The notes: a model not told the origin generated them from the letters alone. A stretch of DNA of 64,000 nt from Wolfiporia cocos (GCA_029448655.1 JACCLO010000014.1:1178001-1242000); one strand, 5' to 3'; positions 22,437 through 34,091 are shown, counted from the stretch's first letter. Numbers and translations: made by a program.

Positions 22437-25400
22437 TCCTACCCCCCCGCCCTTCCTTAACTGGTTGGGCCTGGGGTTTTTCCCCCCACAGGTGTCTGAG
22501 ATTGCGCCCCATTCCGCCTCTGCAGCCCTGACAAGGGTTGTATGCTAAATGGTTGGGTTCTGGGGGATACTAGCGGCGGGGGTTTGATCCCCCTGCCACC
22601 CAGTGGGGCTGCGCCTGCCTAATCAGCGGTGCGGTCCTGCAAACCCGGACTCCAGGGTTAAGGAGAGGCGCTGGCTTCCTGAAAAGGTCGCTGGTGCCAG
22701 CGTTTGAGACCCATCTACTGGGAAGAGGGGACGGTCTGCCTGTGTGCGCCCAACCCCCTGACATGGCAAGCGCTGTTTAGCGCCCCATCTCTACCAGTAG
22801 AGTCGCCATTATGGCGGCGTGGGAATCTTGCAAGCCGATCCCCAGGCGTAAGGGGCCCGCTTTGGATCCTTAATTGGATTAAAGTGGTGAGGTGGCGCGG
22901 CTCGCAAGGCCGCGCCGGCCTAGGTCATTGAGCGGTAGCCAATAGCGTCAGTCCTCCGGGCGGCTCGGCGTGCTCACCACGGGAAACTGGATCTGAGGGT
23001 CCCTCTGGAAGCCTGCGGCGTGGCCCACCATCTTAGATGCGTGGAGCGCTCGTTAAAGCGCGATCCTTGATCGACAGAGGAGCTGCCCTTGATGGACACA
23101 AGTGGGGCCTAATACGGCAAGCCTTGCCATTGAGGCGTGGTAAGGGCTGCGGTGTAATACTGCGGCCCACTTTCCCGCTCTCCTCCTGTTTAGGGGAAGG
23201 GCGGTGTATCTTCCTCCCAACCATGTGATCCAGCCGATCAAATGCTGGCAATCACCGACCCTACCCCTGGAGCGAGCGCCTCTGTTACAAGCACAAGCGA
23301 ATATCTCCGCCTCTTGGCACAGGGTCATGCGCATCTATGAAGACACCTGGAGGTTTAATTCCGCGCGGCAACCCTCAAAAGGTTGCCCCTAACCATGCCC
23401 CCGTTCTTATTGTGTTCAATGAATATGACCACTCAGCGATAGTTCGCTGATGACTCGCTCTTCTAGGTACCCTGGTATCCCAGTCAATAGTAGTTAATAT
23501 ATGGTTTTAGCGGCGGCTCCAGTAGTTCACTTACTTTGTAAAGTAGCTTAGTAACCGCCCAATAGCATTTGTATTCAACCTTGGACATCCTGCGTCACCG
23601 TCTGGTTCCCAGGTTATTTAGCCTGGTTAAGGTCGCTTATGTACATAAAAAGCAACCTTTCTCGTCTTAGGTACACTTAGTTAATCGAACAACGATACTA
23701 GTACCTTGCCCGACGTAGGAACGTGTACGCTATGGTTAAATATATGCTTATAACTATCATTACTATGGAAAATACCTATTACCAAGTCGATAAGGATTAC
23801 CCATAATCCGTCGGCGCCCGTTTGACTTCGGTCTTCGCTCCTGAAAAGGGGATTCGGGTTATTGAGCATTAGTCACGGTCATTTCATTCGTTAAAGAACC
23901 TTAGAACGGGGGCACCCCTTTCGGTAACGGAATTCCTGGCAAGGAAATTACCGTCCGTTTGGGAAGAGACGTCTGACAAGCGTCTATAAATAATTGGAAA
24001 CACTGCCGTTCTCACCGGCGTTCCACGTACGAACAGATCGCAATAGATTACTTAATTGAATCTCGCAATCTGGGTTAGAGGAAGGGAAAACAAGGGACAC
24101 ACGCTATTGATACGCGTTCCCTTGAAGTGTAGCGGAGGTCGTCAAGACTTCCAGAATCACACTTCATTCGGCATCTTCGCACATCGCCGAATTCACACCG
24201 GTCCCAAACCGGTTCCCCCCCCGAATTGAAATCGACAAATTCGCACGCCACCCGCAAATATTGTCACGAGACTCGCTATCTCATTTACGATTTCACTCCA
24301 ATACGACATTTTCTCTGTGGGAAGAACAACTGTATTTGGAAATTCACACTAGCAATAAAATGCGATCGTCCGCAAAAGGCTTCAAAAGGAAACTCGAAAA
24401 TCCTCCGAAGTAACAGATGAGCCCCATCTTTCAGGACAATCACTCCGATTTGGCAATCGGATATCATTACAATTGCTTGGTTTACGGAAACCTTCGTCGT
24501 CGAGACACGAAATAAATAAATCCGGATCTGTTTCCTATCTCCCGATTAGGAATACATCTCGTCACTACACCGAACAAGAGCCTGAGAAACTCTTCGGTAT
24601 CGACAAACTAGGGCATGGGAAACCTTAGTATAAAAAACTGGTCGCATATGCGAGCGACCTGGATACAGCCGTACATGGATATATGACAAATAATACCTTC
24701 GGCCCACATCCACCCACCCTTATTTGGGTATAGAGGCGGTTTAACCTCTTTAAAAACCAAAACCAACGGAATAGGTTTGATCGGGAGATCAAACGTGGAA
24801 GAGGGGGTGAGAACCCTAAATCCGCATTCTGGACCTTCAAAAGTCCGCTATCCCACGCTTACAACAGTACCTCACGGTCTTGAAAGCAACAAACGACATG
24901 CACTAAGAGGCCTGATTACCCTCATTCATGCTCGTACTGTCCTATTCGTATATGGACGACAACCCTGTAATAGGAATATAGTAGCTATCTATCCAATAGC
25001 GAAATATATCCTTCCCCACGATCATCACAGTTCCCACGCTTACAATGTCATACTCAATCGAAGAACGACTTTAACGACATACAAGCACATTGGAAACTAC
25101 CGTCATCGCCACCACGTGACCTCAGCCCTTACGGGATATACCTTCACGAGACAACTCCTGACAAGGATGTATGTTCTCACGGTTACCCAATAAGGCCTCA
25201 CTACGGCAACGACACTACAGTATTAGGGAATACAATCATAAGCATATGAACATAATGCACGATGATTAGTACCTATACTATGGGGTTTTACACGAGAAGC
25301 CTACTCGTTAATAAATAGCGCATAACAACCACGAAGGCACAGCTTCATTCCGGAACTTACGACTCCGAAGAGATCGCTACTTAGAAGCAATCTAACTAGG

Positions 25401-26319
25401 GGACACAACCCCTGTAACAAATGGGCATTGACAAATGTCTCACGCTTAGTACTTGCGATACTAGGGAGGCGACGCCTCATAAACGTTCATAAGGCGACGT
25501 CCTTTAATAACCGTTCAACAGCATAAGTCGTACAAAGTAGGATTACCCCTGTACAAGCAACAAGCCTAAGACACCCGCTATTCGAATGAAAGGAACTTGC
25601 AATCCCATTCACCGATATACAGCAATAGACGTCGAAAAAGCACCGCTATGTTACACTCAATGGGTACTACGCATAAGCCATTATAACCGCCCAAGGACTC
25701 GAAGAGACACTAGAAAATCTCCAGAGTTAACAGAAGAGCCCCTTCTTACAGGTATCCGGCACAATGCTTATCCGAAATACGTACAACGACACAATGCACC
25801 CTCCAATACGCTTGGCAAGCTATTAGGAGCACAGATCACTAGTAGACTCAAAGGCACTATATGATGTACATTCCATATCGCCTTCTACTACGAGTAACGT
25901 CATAAGCAAAAGCAACAATCCGACAAAGGTCGCGAAAAGGCACTTGAACACCTTCAGCGATAACAGGAAAGCCCTTCCTCTTAGGATCCGCGTGCACAAT
26001 GACAATACACTCAAGTAACAAGACTATCATTCCCTAACAACGGCATTTGACCCTTCGGTCATCACGCGTTGATAATCGCTAGTAACGGCATTTAGCACTC
26101 TGCTATCACGCGTTACAAATCAATAAGGAATAAAATTGCCTTCCACGCTCAGGTTCCACCACAAGTCCTGAAACTCCCATTTATCCCTGTTCAATTAACA
26201 AAATTGAAGCAGCACCTTAACGGCATTTGACACATCGTCATCACGCGTTATACCGCTCTTGGGACATACACAATGAGGAATAGTTTCATCAGGGACGATG
26301 AAACCTAAAGCGGGGGTAA
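22437..26319 (+). other. non-coding interior of element C
   Basis: No retroelement domain in any frame. It contains three short repeats of the form AACGGCATTT...ATCACGCGTT near 26039, 26083 and 26218. There are also three looser repeats of about 60 bp near 24396, 25709 and 25946, sharing pieces such as AACAGA-GAGCCC and CTTACAGG. It may carry packaging signals, but this is unproven. Confidence 0.7.
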
Positions 26320-27409
26320 TGTCACAGATTTATCTGGGGCTTACAGCATTTTTCCTACGATTATAGCAATTTACCTGGGATTTATACGTCTACCTACAAG
26401 TTATCTACGGGTTAACTCCCATTGCCACCACGACAAGCTCTTAACTGGGCTTATCACCACATGACCAGCTTACGTAACGCTACGGCACCTTCCGATCCAA
26501 TAGCATAGTTACAGCTACGTCATACAGGTCTCGCCCGACAGAGCAAGACCAGCCACGTCATAGATCCTAGATCATAATGATAGGCCGAGCGCGGCACGCT
26601 CGCATAATAATGTCCACAAGTACAAACAGTGCCTCGCGGCCTTGTACTATTGGGTCGGCCTTCACGGCTTCCCACCGCCATAAGATCCTTGATCACAATG
26701 GCACCTCAGGCGCGCCACGCCTTCGCATAATAATGGCAACACGACCATACAGCACTATAATAGCATCAAGGCTATATCGCTATAGGTCACGGCCTTCTCG
26801 GCCTCCCACGGACTCGGGATTCTCCAAGTCCCGGGCTTCTGCCATCACGGCGTTGCCCAAACACCGGTCCTCGCCTCACGGCTAAGACCAACACATGTCC
26901 CGGCTACCTTACGGCCCGGTACATATCACATGCCACGGTACTTTCCGTCCAATGGCATAACGACCTCGGCGTCTCACCTTGGTCATCCCACGAAGACCGG
27001 CCAATCGCCATTATACCTCACGGTATCCGGCAACCGGCTTCCCATATACCCGGGCTGCGCCCGCGTTCATATGATAAACATACACAAATCCCTCTCATAC
27101 GATTGGCTCGGCCATTAGGGCCTTGCCACGGCCATTCTATGTAGAGTCCATAAACAGTAGATAAGATAAGCTTCGCCACTTGGCAAAGCCACATAACCCG
27201 GAAAGGTAACGACTAGCTAGTAGCACATGACCTTCCCATAAACATGTATATAACTAGGGGCTTGACGCCCTATAACTCTAGTTCTATTATTCTCGGCTTG
27301 CGCCGTAGAATAACTCTCACCATCCTGCTGCGCTGGTATTGCCTCCTCTCTAAGTCGCCTTATCTCAACAATATAGGCACTTGGTGAGTCCCACAGGCGT
27401 ACTGTGTCA
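26320..27409 (+). repeat. 3' LTR of element C
   Basis: 1,090 bp. Its derived peptide frames are the same as those of the 5' LTR, which indicates essentially no divergence since insertion. Confidence 0.92.
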
Positions 27410-27570
27410 AGCAGGATCAACGACGTGCATGGACGCCACGCAGCAAACATGGTGTCCATGTGTGTAAAATGTGTGTTGAACGTGCACAAAACGTGAGCGA
27501 CACGCTAGCGGCACGTGAGCACCTACGGCGCGAGCTCCCATTACTTTTAGACTAGGTTAATTACCCGTGG

Positions 27571-28278
27571 TGTTACGGGTCGAATACCCGTTCGTATATT
27601 CGAGTCGCGAATATAGATCGTTCTTCTGCACGTAGGCGCGTCGCCGTATGCAAGGCAAATACTCGTTAGATGCCTTCGGGTCCTAAGTGAAGTCCTTAGG
27701 AGATCGGTTAATATCCAATACGCGTTAGAGGATATAATCTGTTCAAGTGCGAGTCGAATAGAATATAAGACTCGCCTAAGTCCGGGAAGTCAGTGTGCAC
27801 TTCGAGGACTTAGTCGTTCGGTTGCTCGAGTGAGAAATACTGAGCGTAGTTTCCTACGTTTGAGAACGAGTATAAGACTTCTTGTTTATACAACAAGGTC
27901 GAGCTGAAGAGCCTCGACGATAGGTACATGAGTTTTTATACTACGTTAGGTTTCAGGGGTCAAGTCTGTCCCAGATGCCACCGATACTATCTACGCTATA
28001 GTCCCAAACGTTTGATAAGTATGGAGTGATATATCTGAGACGATAGATAGGAATGATGGCGGTTGAACGCCATCTGTCAGCTAATAAACGATGAACATGA
28101 AACGGTGGCAGGGTTGGATCTGCCAAAGATGAAACGAGCCCTACAGACTAGTACAACTGGGGATGCGCCCAGTAAGATCACAAGTAGCCAGGGGGGCTGG
28201 TTGCGCAACAAGTCCCTGTATCGTATTCGCCCGGTGGTGAGTTCTGTCGATATTCGAAAAATCAAAATAACCGTAACA
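27571..28278 (-). repeat. solo LTR, family A
   Basis: 708 bp, exactly the length of the E2 LTRs, in reverse orientation, with TGTTACGG...CCGTAACA ends and exact duplication CGTGG (27566-27570, 28279-28283). It disrupts the terminal hairpin of Helitron H2. Confidence 0.94.
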
Positions 28279-28579
28279 CGTGGCTTCGCCACGGTCACAC
28301 TGCTTTTTCCACTTCAATATATTATTCCAATCCATGTGTGCCTATTTCAGATAATCAGGGGTTTTTTTTAGTTACCTGTGGATCCCTCATGAATTTCATG
28401 TGCATTACCCATGGGTTCCCCAACTTCCCTCTTTTGTCTCTTGTCTCTGCCTGCTCAGCCACTTCTGACACCTTGCTGATCCTCGGTCTCATCGTTGCTT
28501 TGCTTGTAATACTGTGTAATGTGGTGTCAAAATGTTCTTCAATCTTTTGGCAGGCATCTACAGCACAGGCCATTTACGT

Positions 28580-29050
28580 TACAAAAATCCCCGTGGCATG
28601 AGGCATAAAGCCCCGTGGCACAGAGCACAAATCCCCATGGCACGGGGCACAAATCCCTGTGGTGTGGGGTATTTACATTACAAAAATCCCCATGCCATGG
28701 GGCACAAATCCCTGTGGCATGGGGTACAAATCCCCGTGGTGTGGGGTATTTACATCACAAAATCCCCATGCCACAGGACACAAATCCCCGTGGCACAGGG
28801 CACAAATCTCCATGGCACAGAGCACAAATCCCTGTGGCATGGGGCACAAATCCCTGTGGCATTGGGATACAAATCCCTGTGGCACGGGGCACAAATCCCT
28901 GTGGTGTGGGGTATTTACATTACAAAATCCCCATGCCACAGGACACAAATCCCTGTGGCATGGGCCACAAACCCCCATGGAATGGGCCACGAATTCCTGT
29001 GGTATGGGAATGAATCCCCGTGGTGTGGGGCATGAATCTCCATGGTGCGG
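28580..29050 (+). repeat. Helitron-borne minisatellite, array 2
   Basis: About twenty degenerate copies of the ACAAATCCCCGTGGCAYGGGGC unit inside H2, with the same TATTTACATTACAAAA spacers as array 1. Confidence 0.9.
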
Positions 29051-29290
29051 GGCAGGAACAGTGCACAAAACACGAGCTAGCAGCGCGCGCGCCTTGCAGG
29101 CGCTGGGCATGGGAATCTACCGGCAAACTCCGTGGATGGCAGGCGCCCTATCTAATGGGAGCAGGATCAACGAGGTGCATGGATGCCACACGGCAAATGT
29201 GGTGTCCATGTGCACAAAACGTGAGCAACACGCTAGCTGCACGCTGGCGACATGTGAGCGCCTACGGCGCGAGCTCCCATTACTTATAGA

Positions 29291-30403
29291 CTAGCTTAAT
29301 TACCCGTGGCTTCGCCATGAACACATACTTTAATCACTTCAATATCATATCCCAATCCATGTGTGCCTATTTGAGATAACCGGGGGAAATCAGACCATTC
29401 ACACACAAAGCAAGGGTTTTTTGAACTTACCTGTGGATTCCCCTCTTCTGTTCCTTGTCTCTGCCTGCTCAGCCACTCCTCCACCTTGTTGATGCTCAGT
29501 CTTATTGTCACTTCACTTGCAATAATGTGTAATGCCATGTGTCAAAAAATACTGAACGTTCTTCATTTTTTGAAATACTTTGGCAGGCATTTACAGCACA
29601 GGCCATTTATGTTACAAAAATCCCCATGGCAGGGCACAAATCCCCATAGCATGGGCCATGAATCCCCATGTATGAATCCCCATGGTGTGGGGTATTTACA
29701 TTACAAAAATCCCTGTGGCATGGGACACAAATCCCCGTGGTGTGGGGCACAAATCCCCATGGTGTGCAGTACAAATCCCTGTGGCATGTGGTACAAAGCC
29801 CCATGGTGTGGGGTATTTACATTACGAAAATCCCTATGGCATGTGGCACAAATCCCCATGGCATGCGGTACAAATCCCCATGGTGTGGAGTATTTACATT
29901 ACAAAAATCCCCGTGGCACAGGGCACAAATCCCCGTGACATGGGGCACAAATCCCCGTGGCACAAAGCACAACTCCCTGTGGCATGGGGTGCAAATCCCT
30001 GTGGTGTGGGGTACAAATCCCTGTGGCACAGGACACAAATCCCCATGGCACGGGGCACAAATCCCCGTGGCATGGGCCACAAACCCCTGTGGCATGGGCC
30101 ACAAATCCCCATGGTGTGGGGCATGAATCCCCATGGCATGGGGCACAGATCCATGTGGCATGGGGCATGAATCCCCATGGTGCAGGGCAGGAACAGTGTG
30201 CGAAACGCGAGTTAGCAGCACGCGCGCCTTGCAGGCGCTGGGCATGGGAATCCACCGGCCAACTCCGCGATTGGCAGGCGCCCTATCTAATGGGAGCAGG
30301 ATTGACGATGTGCATGGACACCACGTGGCAAACGTGGTGTCCATGTGCGCAAAACACGAGCGACACGCGACGCCTCCCACGCAAGCTCCCATTATATTAT
30401 GGA
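29291..30403 (-). mobile_element. non-autonomous Helitron H3
   Basis: 1,113 bp, uninterrupted. Minus-strand 5' end TCCATAATATAATGGGAG at 30403; 3' hairpin and AAGCTAG at 29291. It abuts H2 and H4 with no spacer. Contains minisatellite 29615-30190. No Rep/helicase. Confidence 0.85.
29615..30190 (+). repeat. Helitron-borne minisatellite, array 3
   Basis: Same unit as arrays 1, 2 and 4; lies inside H3. Frames through it encode only repeats (HKSPWHGAQIP-like) and are not genes. Confidence 0.9.
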
Positions 30404-31528
30404 CTAGCTTAATTACCCGTGGCTTCACCACGAACACATAGTTTAATCACTTCAATATCATATCCCAATCCGTGTGTGCCTATTTGAGATAACCGGGGGA
30501 AATTAGACCCTTCACACACAAAGCAAGGGTTTTTTGAACTTACCTGTGGATTCCCCATCAATTTCCTGTGGATTATCCATGGGTTCCCCTCTTCTGTTCC
30601 TTGTCTCTGCCCACTCAGCCACTCCTCCACCTCGCTGATGCTCAGTCTTGTCGTCACTTCACTTGCAATAATGTGTAATGCCATGTGTCAAAAAATACTG
30701 AACGTTCTTCATTTTTTGAAGTATTTTGGTAGGCATTTACAGCACAGGCCATTTATGTTACAAAAATCCCCGTGGCAGGGCACAAATCCCCATGGTGCAA
30801 GGTATTTACATTACAAAAATCCCTGTGGCATGGGGCACAAATCCCCATGGTGTGCAGTACAAATCCCTGTGGCATGTGGTACAAATCCCCGTGGTGTGGG
30901 GTATTTACATTACAAAAATCCCTGTGCCACAGGGCACAAATCCCCGTGGCACAGGGCACAAATCCCTGTGGCACAGAGCACAAATCCCCGTGGCATGGGG
31001 CGCAAATCCCCATGGTGTGGGGTACAAATCCCTGTGGCACGGGGCACAAATCCCCGTGGTGTGGGGTATTTACATTACAAAAATCCCCATGATGTGGGGC
31101 ACAAATCCCCGTGGCACGGGGCACAAATCCCCGTGGCATGGGCCACAAACCCCTGTGGCAAGGGCCACAAATCCCCGTGGTGTGGGGCACAAATCCCCGT
31201 GGTGTGGGGCACAAATCCCCGTGGCATGGGGCATGAATCCCCGTGGTGCGGGGCAGGAACAGCGCGCACGCCTTGCAGGCGCCAGGCGTGGGAATCCACC
31301 GGCCAACTCCGCGGATGGCAGCAGGCGCCCTATCTAATGGGAGCAGGATTTGACGACGCGCATGGACGCCACGCGGCAAACGTGGCGTCCATGTGCGTAA
31401 AACGTGCGCTGAACGTGCGCAAAACGCGAGCGACACGCGAGCGACACGCTAGCTGCACGCGAGCGACACGCTAGCTGCACGCTAGCTGCACGCGAGCGCC
31501 TACGGCGCGAGCTCCCATTACTTATAGA
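30404..31528 (-). mobile_element. non-autonomous Helitron H4
   Basis: 1,125 bp. Minus-strand 5' end TCTATAAGTAATGGGAG at 31528, followed on the plus strand by T (31529). The 3' hairpin CGTGGTGAAGCCACGG plus GTAATTAAGCTAG lies at 30404. Best-preserved unit of the array. Confidence 0.86.
30765..31255 (+). repeat. Helitron-borne minisatellite, array 4
   Basis: Same 21-bp unit inside H4. Here more units keep the full CCCCGTGGCACGGGG form, so this copy has lost fewer CpGs. Confidence 0.9.
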
Positions 31529-31816
31529 TTTCTAATGCTGCACAAGCGAGTTTGCATGCCGCAGTGCAAAATTGTTCTGAACGATTCTGGCAGCCTGAAA
31601 GGGACAACCACACGCAAAAATATGGACTGCCAAGCTTCAAGCTTCAAGTCCCATCATGCATGGTGTGGCGTAGATCGTGCATTTACGAAAGACCACTCTT
31701 CGCGGTCGCAGTTATAAGGAAAAATGTATCATTGCATTCCGCAACTTATCCGAGCAAAACACATGCTCCTGAGCACCTACCGGCCAACATAGATGTCTCA
31801 CAAACGACTCTGCTCC

Positions 31817-32357
31817 TCAAGTCCTCCATCCCCCTGCTGCCCTGCCTGCAGGCAACTTGCATTTCTGGAACAAGCTGCCTCTTGCAGGTGGCACCTCCAT
31901 CATGGACACAGGGGAAGGCTCATTTACCTTCACGCTAGGCTCTGTGGGCTCCTCCGTCTTCACAGCTTTAGTGGGCTCATCAGACTTTGCAAGTTCAGTG
32001 GGCTCCCGCTTGATTGGCGCATCGAGCGGTATGGTCGGTGACTCTTCCTTGACCTGTAGCATTGAATCTTGCTCCACCTCTTCCGCCTTCATCGCCTCCT
32101 GCTTCACATTGCCCTGTCCACCCTCGCCAACTTCTTCGCCCTTTTGTACACCACTGCTCCCACTGTCACCCGGCTGCATCCATCCCTTAGCAGACCATTG
32201 TGGCCTCTGACTCGCACCCATGGATGCTGCCACCTCCACTCCTGCCTCTCTTGCTGATACACTCGGACTCGGACTAGCATTGCACGTGCCTTCTTCCTTC
32301 TCCTCTGCCTTCTCCTGCTTCTCCACCTTGATGGGAATCACACCCGGGTCGTATATC
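31817..32357 (-). pseudogene. acidic low-complexity protein remnant with repeated SUMO-type motifs
   Basis: An open minus frame of about 180 codons is cut at its N-terminal side by the hAT insertion starting at 32366; the codons beyond come from the transposon. It is rich in Glu, Lys, Ser and Pro and has five psi-K-x-E sites (IKVE, VKQE, VKEE, IKRE, VKTE). These are usual SUMO-acceptor motifs, often found in transcriptional regulators. No folded domain is visible. Probably the 3' part of a host gene. Function unknown. Confidence 0.45.
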
Positions 32358-32365
32358 TCCCCTAG

Positions 32366-32872
32366 TAGTGATGTGCAAAGCCCGGCTCGACTCAAAGCCC
32401 AGGGCTTGGGCCCAGCTTGGTAGGGCTCAGGCTCAGCAAAATGTCAAGCCGGGCCCCTGTTGACAGCTCAGGCCAGCTCGAGCCTGGCTCAGGTTCAGGC
32501 CGAGGCTTATGGGTAATCAGGAAGGACCTCAGAATATTTGCTTTGTACAATTCAAAATGGGAGCACAACGTGTTCGAAATGCTTATATTACTACTTATCA
32601 TTATTTTGATCTGCAGCTACTTTTGCAGTTGTTTATGACATAGACGGAAAAATTCAGATTCCGATCATGACAGTACTTATGGGATTTTGTGCTGTGTTAG
32701 CGGTCTCAAGTTGTTGCAATGGTTGTTGAGATTATGTAGAATGTAATCCCGGAAAATCTTGTATAAAAGGGCCCATTTTCACTAAGCCTACAGTTGCACA
32801 CCTAAAGCCGCTGGCTCAGGGCTCAGCTATGGCTGGCTTACAATTCAAGCCAGGCTCTGAGCTGTACTATGA
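32366..32872. mobile_element. hAT non-autonomous element (TAGTGATG family), truncated
   Basis: Starts TAGTGATGTGCAAAGC like the complete copy at 47634-49181, and its interior aligns with that copy in inverted orientation (for example GGTAATCAGGAAGGACCTCAG). The right terminus is missing, replaced by an LTR D-like fragment, so no duplication can be scored. Confidence 0.7.
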
Positions 32873-32943
32873 CACAAGCAACAATCTCAAAGAAGAGCCA
32901 GGGTAATAGTACTCACACAAAGGCGTATTACTGGTCTGGGTTG
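32873..32943 (+). repeat. LTR D fragment
   Basis: About 70 bp starting TGACACAAGCAACAA, similar to the start of LTR D at 47779. It is abruptly followed by LTR A sequence. Confidence 0.5.
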
Positions 32944-34091
32944 TGTTATGGTCATTTTTTATTTTTGTGCACACAGAACTCACTAAGGCCCCAACTAAAT
33001 AGTACACAAACTGTGTATATATGGTTTTAACTGTATACTATATACTGTAAATACATGATGGGTAGTATACAGTATTTATACAGTATTGTATACAGTATAT
33101 GGTTTCCACCCAACATGGTAGCAATGCATGTGGTGCTTGAGATTGTGTGGTATTAGAGATGCTGGTACAAGGGCCACTTGCCTCATCATAACATCTGTAG
33201 TGCCTCAGTTGGGGTTCAACACAAAATATATATTATAAGACTCGGTACATAGCCCACTCCTAGTCCAGCAATCTTCCAGATAACTGTAACTCTTGAGAAC
33301 ATCAACAACCAGGTGGAAAACATCACAATGCTAGGCAAACAGTGTTGGAACATGGATTTGCCATGGACAAGCTCATGTGTGCTCAAATGTTACATGCACA
33401 TCAGGGGCTGGATATCACATAGCTGGAAATGGTATGAGGGTGAAACAGTATATAATAGCTCAATTTTCTGTACTGTACCTCACGTGATTGCCCTATGGGC
33501 ATTGTCATGCCTGTGGACAGATGTGCTCATCATACTGATGTTTTGATTGCTCTCACAAACAGCTTCCTGACAGTGTTCCTGAGGGTACCTGATAGGACAT
33601 GTGCTATAATGTCCTGGACAACATCAATGAAGGGAACCTTTGGGAAACTTCTAGTCATCAATTCAACATACTGTTTGGGGATGATTGTCATGATGACAAT
33701 GGCCACATTCACCATCTGCACCATGGACATAATGGAATGTGTGTGCTTTTGCAGTACTTGGCATGCATTGTGATGGAAGATGGCTTGTGGAAGTATTTTG
33801 CTCTCATGGAGATCAAGCTCTGCCAGAAACTCTCTCAAGGCAGAGAAATTACACAGGCAATGGGCACAAATCAGTTGGTGCAAGAAGGAATGTTGCATGT
33901 ACAATAAACTGTATAAACCAGTATATACCGGGTATATACTGTATACTGTGTAAATACGGAATTTCCATATATGTATTGTATATGGTTGGAGCCTTAGAAC
34001 TCACCATCAGGTGAATACAATACAGGGAATCGTTGTGCAACCAACTCCCCTGGCTACTTGTGACTCTACTGGGTGCAACTCCAGTTGTATT
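32944..34091 (+). repeat. partial LTR A interrupted by a hAT-like element
   Basis: Decayed LTR A start (TGTTATGG) at 32944-32983. It resumes at 33997 after the hAT-like element and runs to 34091, where the next LTR A begins. Only the first ~150 bp of the LTR are present. Confidence 0.75.
32984..33996. mobile_element. hAT-like element (TAAGGC termini) with an unknown ORF
   Basis: 1,013 bp with TAAGGCCCCAAC and (other end) TAAGGCTCCAACC termini, and a perfect 8-bp duplication GAACTCAC (32976-32983, 33997-34004). It inserted into LTR A. A 124-codon minus frame (33530-33904) of normal composition has no recognisable domain. It is too short for a hAT transposase and could be a captured fragment. 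Confidence 0.82.

Larger units (their letters stand above)
21334..27409 (+). mobile_element. complete non-autonomous LTR retrotransposon, family C (6,076 bp)
   Basis: Two 1,090-bp LTRs (21334-22423 and 26320-27409) that look identical by eye enclose a 3,896-bp interior. The exact duplication is AGCAG (21329-21333, 27410-27414), inserted in Helitron H1. The interior has no gag, protease, RT or integrase; the longest frame is 138 codons without domain signal. It carries a candidate self-primer site right after the 5' LTR and a purine tract AAAGCGGGGG just before the 3' LTR. This fits a LARD-type element mobilised in trans. Very recent, given the LTR identity. Confidence 0.93.
19864..27551 (-). 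mobile_element. non-autonomous Helitron H1, split by two LTR insertions
   Basis: Minus-strand 5' end TCTAAAAGTAATGGGAG at 27551. The 3' end is the hairpin GTGGCGAAGCCAC followed by GGGTAATTAAGCTAG at 19864. Net length without insertions is about 0.9 kb. It was interrupted by solo LTR F (20112-20803) and by the LTR element C (21334-27409). Both have exact 5-bp duplications, so the Helitron is older than both. No Rep/helicase coding. Confidence 0.82.
27552..29290 (-). mobile_element. non-autonomous Helitron H2, split by a solo LTR
   Basis: Minus-strand 5' end TCTATAAGTAATGGGAG at 29290 and 3' end ...TTAACCTAG at 27552. The 3' hairpin is cut by the LTR at 27571-28278. Net length about 1.0 kb. 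It contains the minisatellite at 28580-29050. Confidence 0.82.

Noticed and set aside
24777..25193. 138-codon frame in the interior of element C
   Set aside because: No domain signal, no counterpart in other elements, and composition like the surrounding non-coding sequence.
20880..31255. Regularly spaced repeats resembling a CRISPR array
   Set aside because: Units are contiguous, degenerate and palindromic with fixed spacers; no unique spacers, no cas genes, and the genome is eukaryotic.
20927..31474. Many long open frames (up to 278 codons) rich in HKSPWHGAQIP or DLCPMPQGF repeats on both strands
   Set aside because: They are translations of the Helitron minisatellite, open on both strands because the unit is a multiple of three bases and lacks stops; not genes.
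34087..34091. Target duplication for the old LTR A at 34092-43246
   Set aside because: Left flank GTATT and right flank AATAC do not match; left unassigned.
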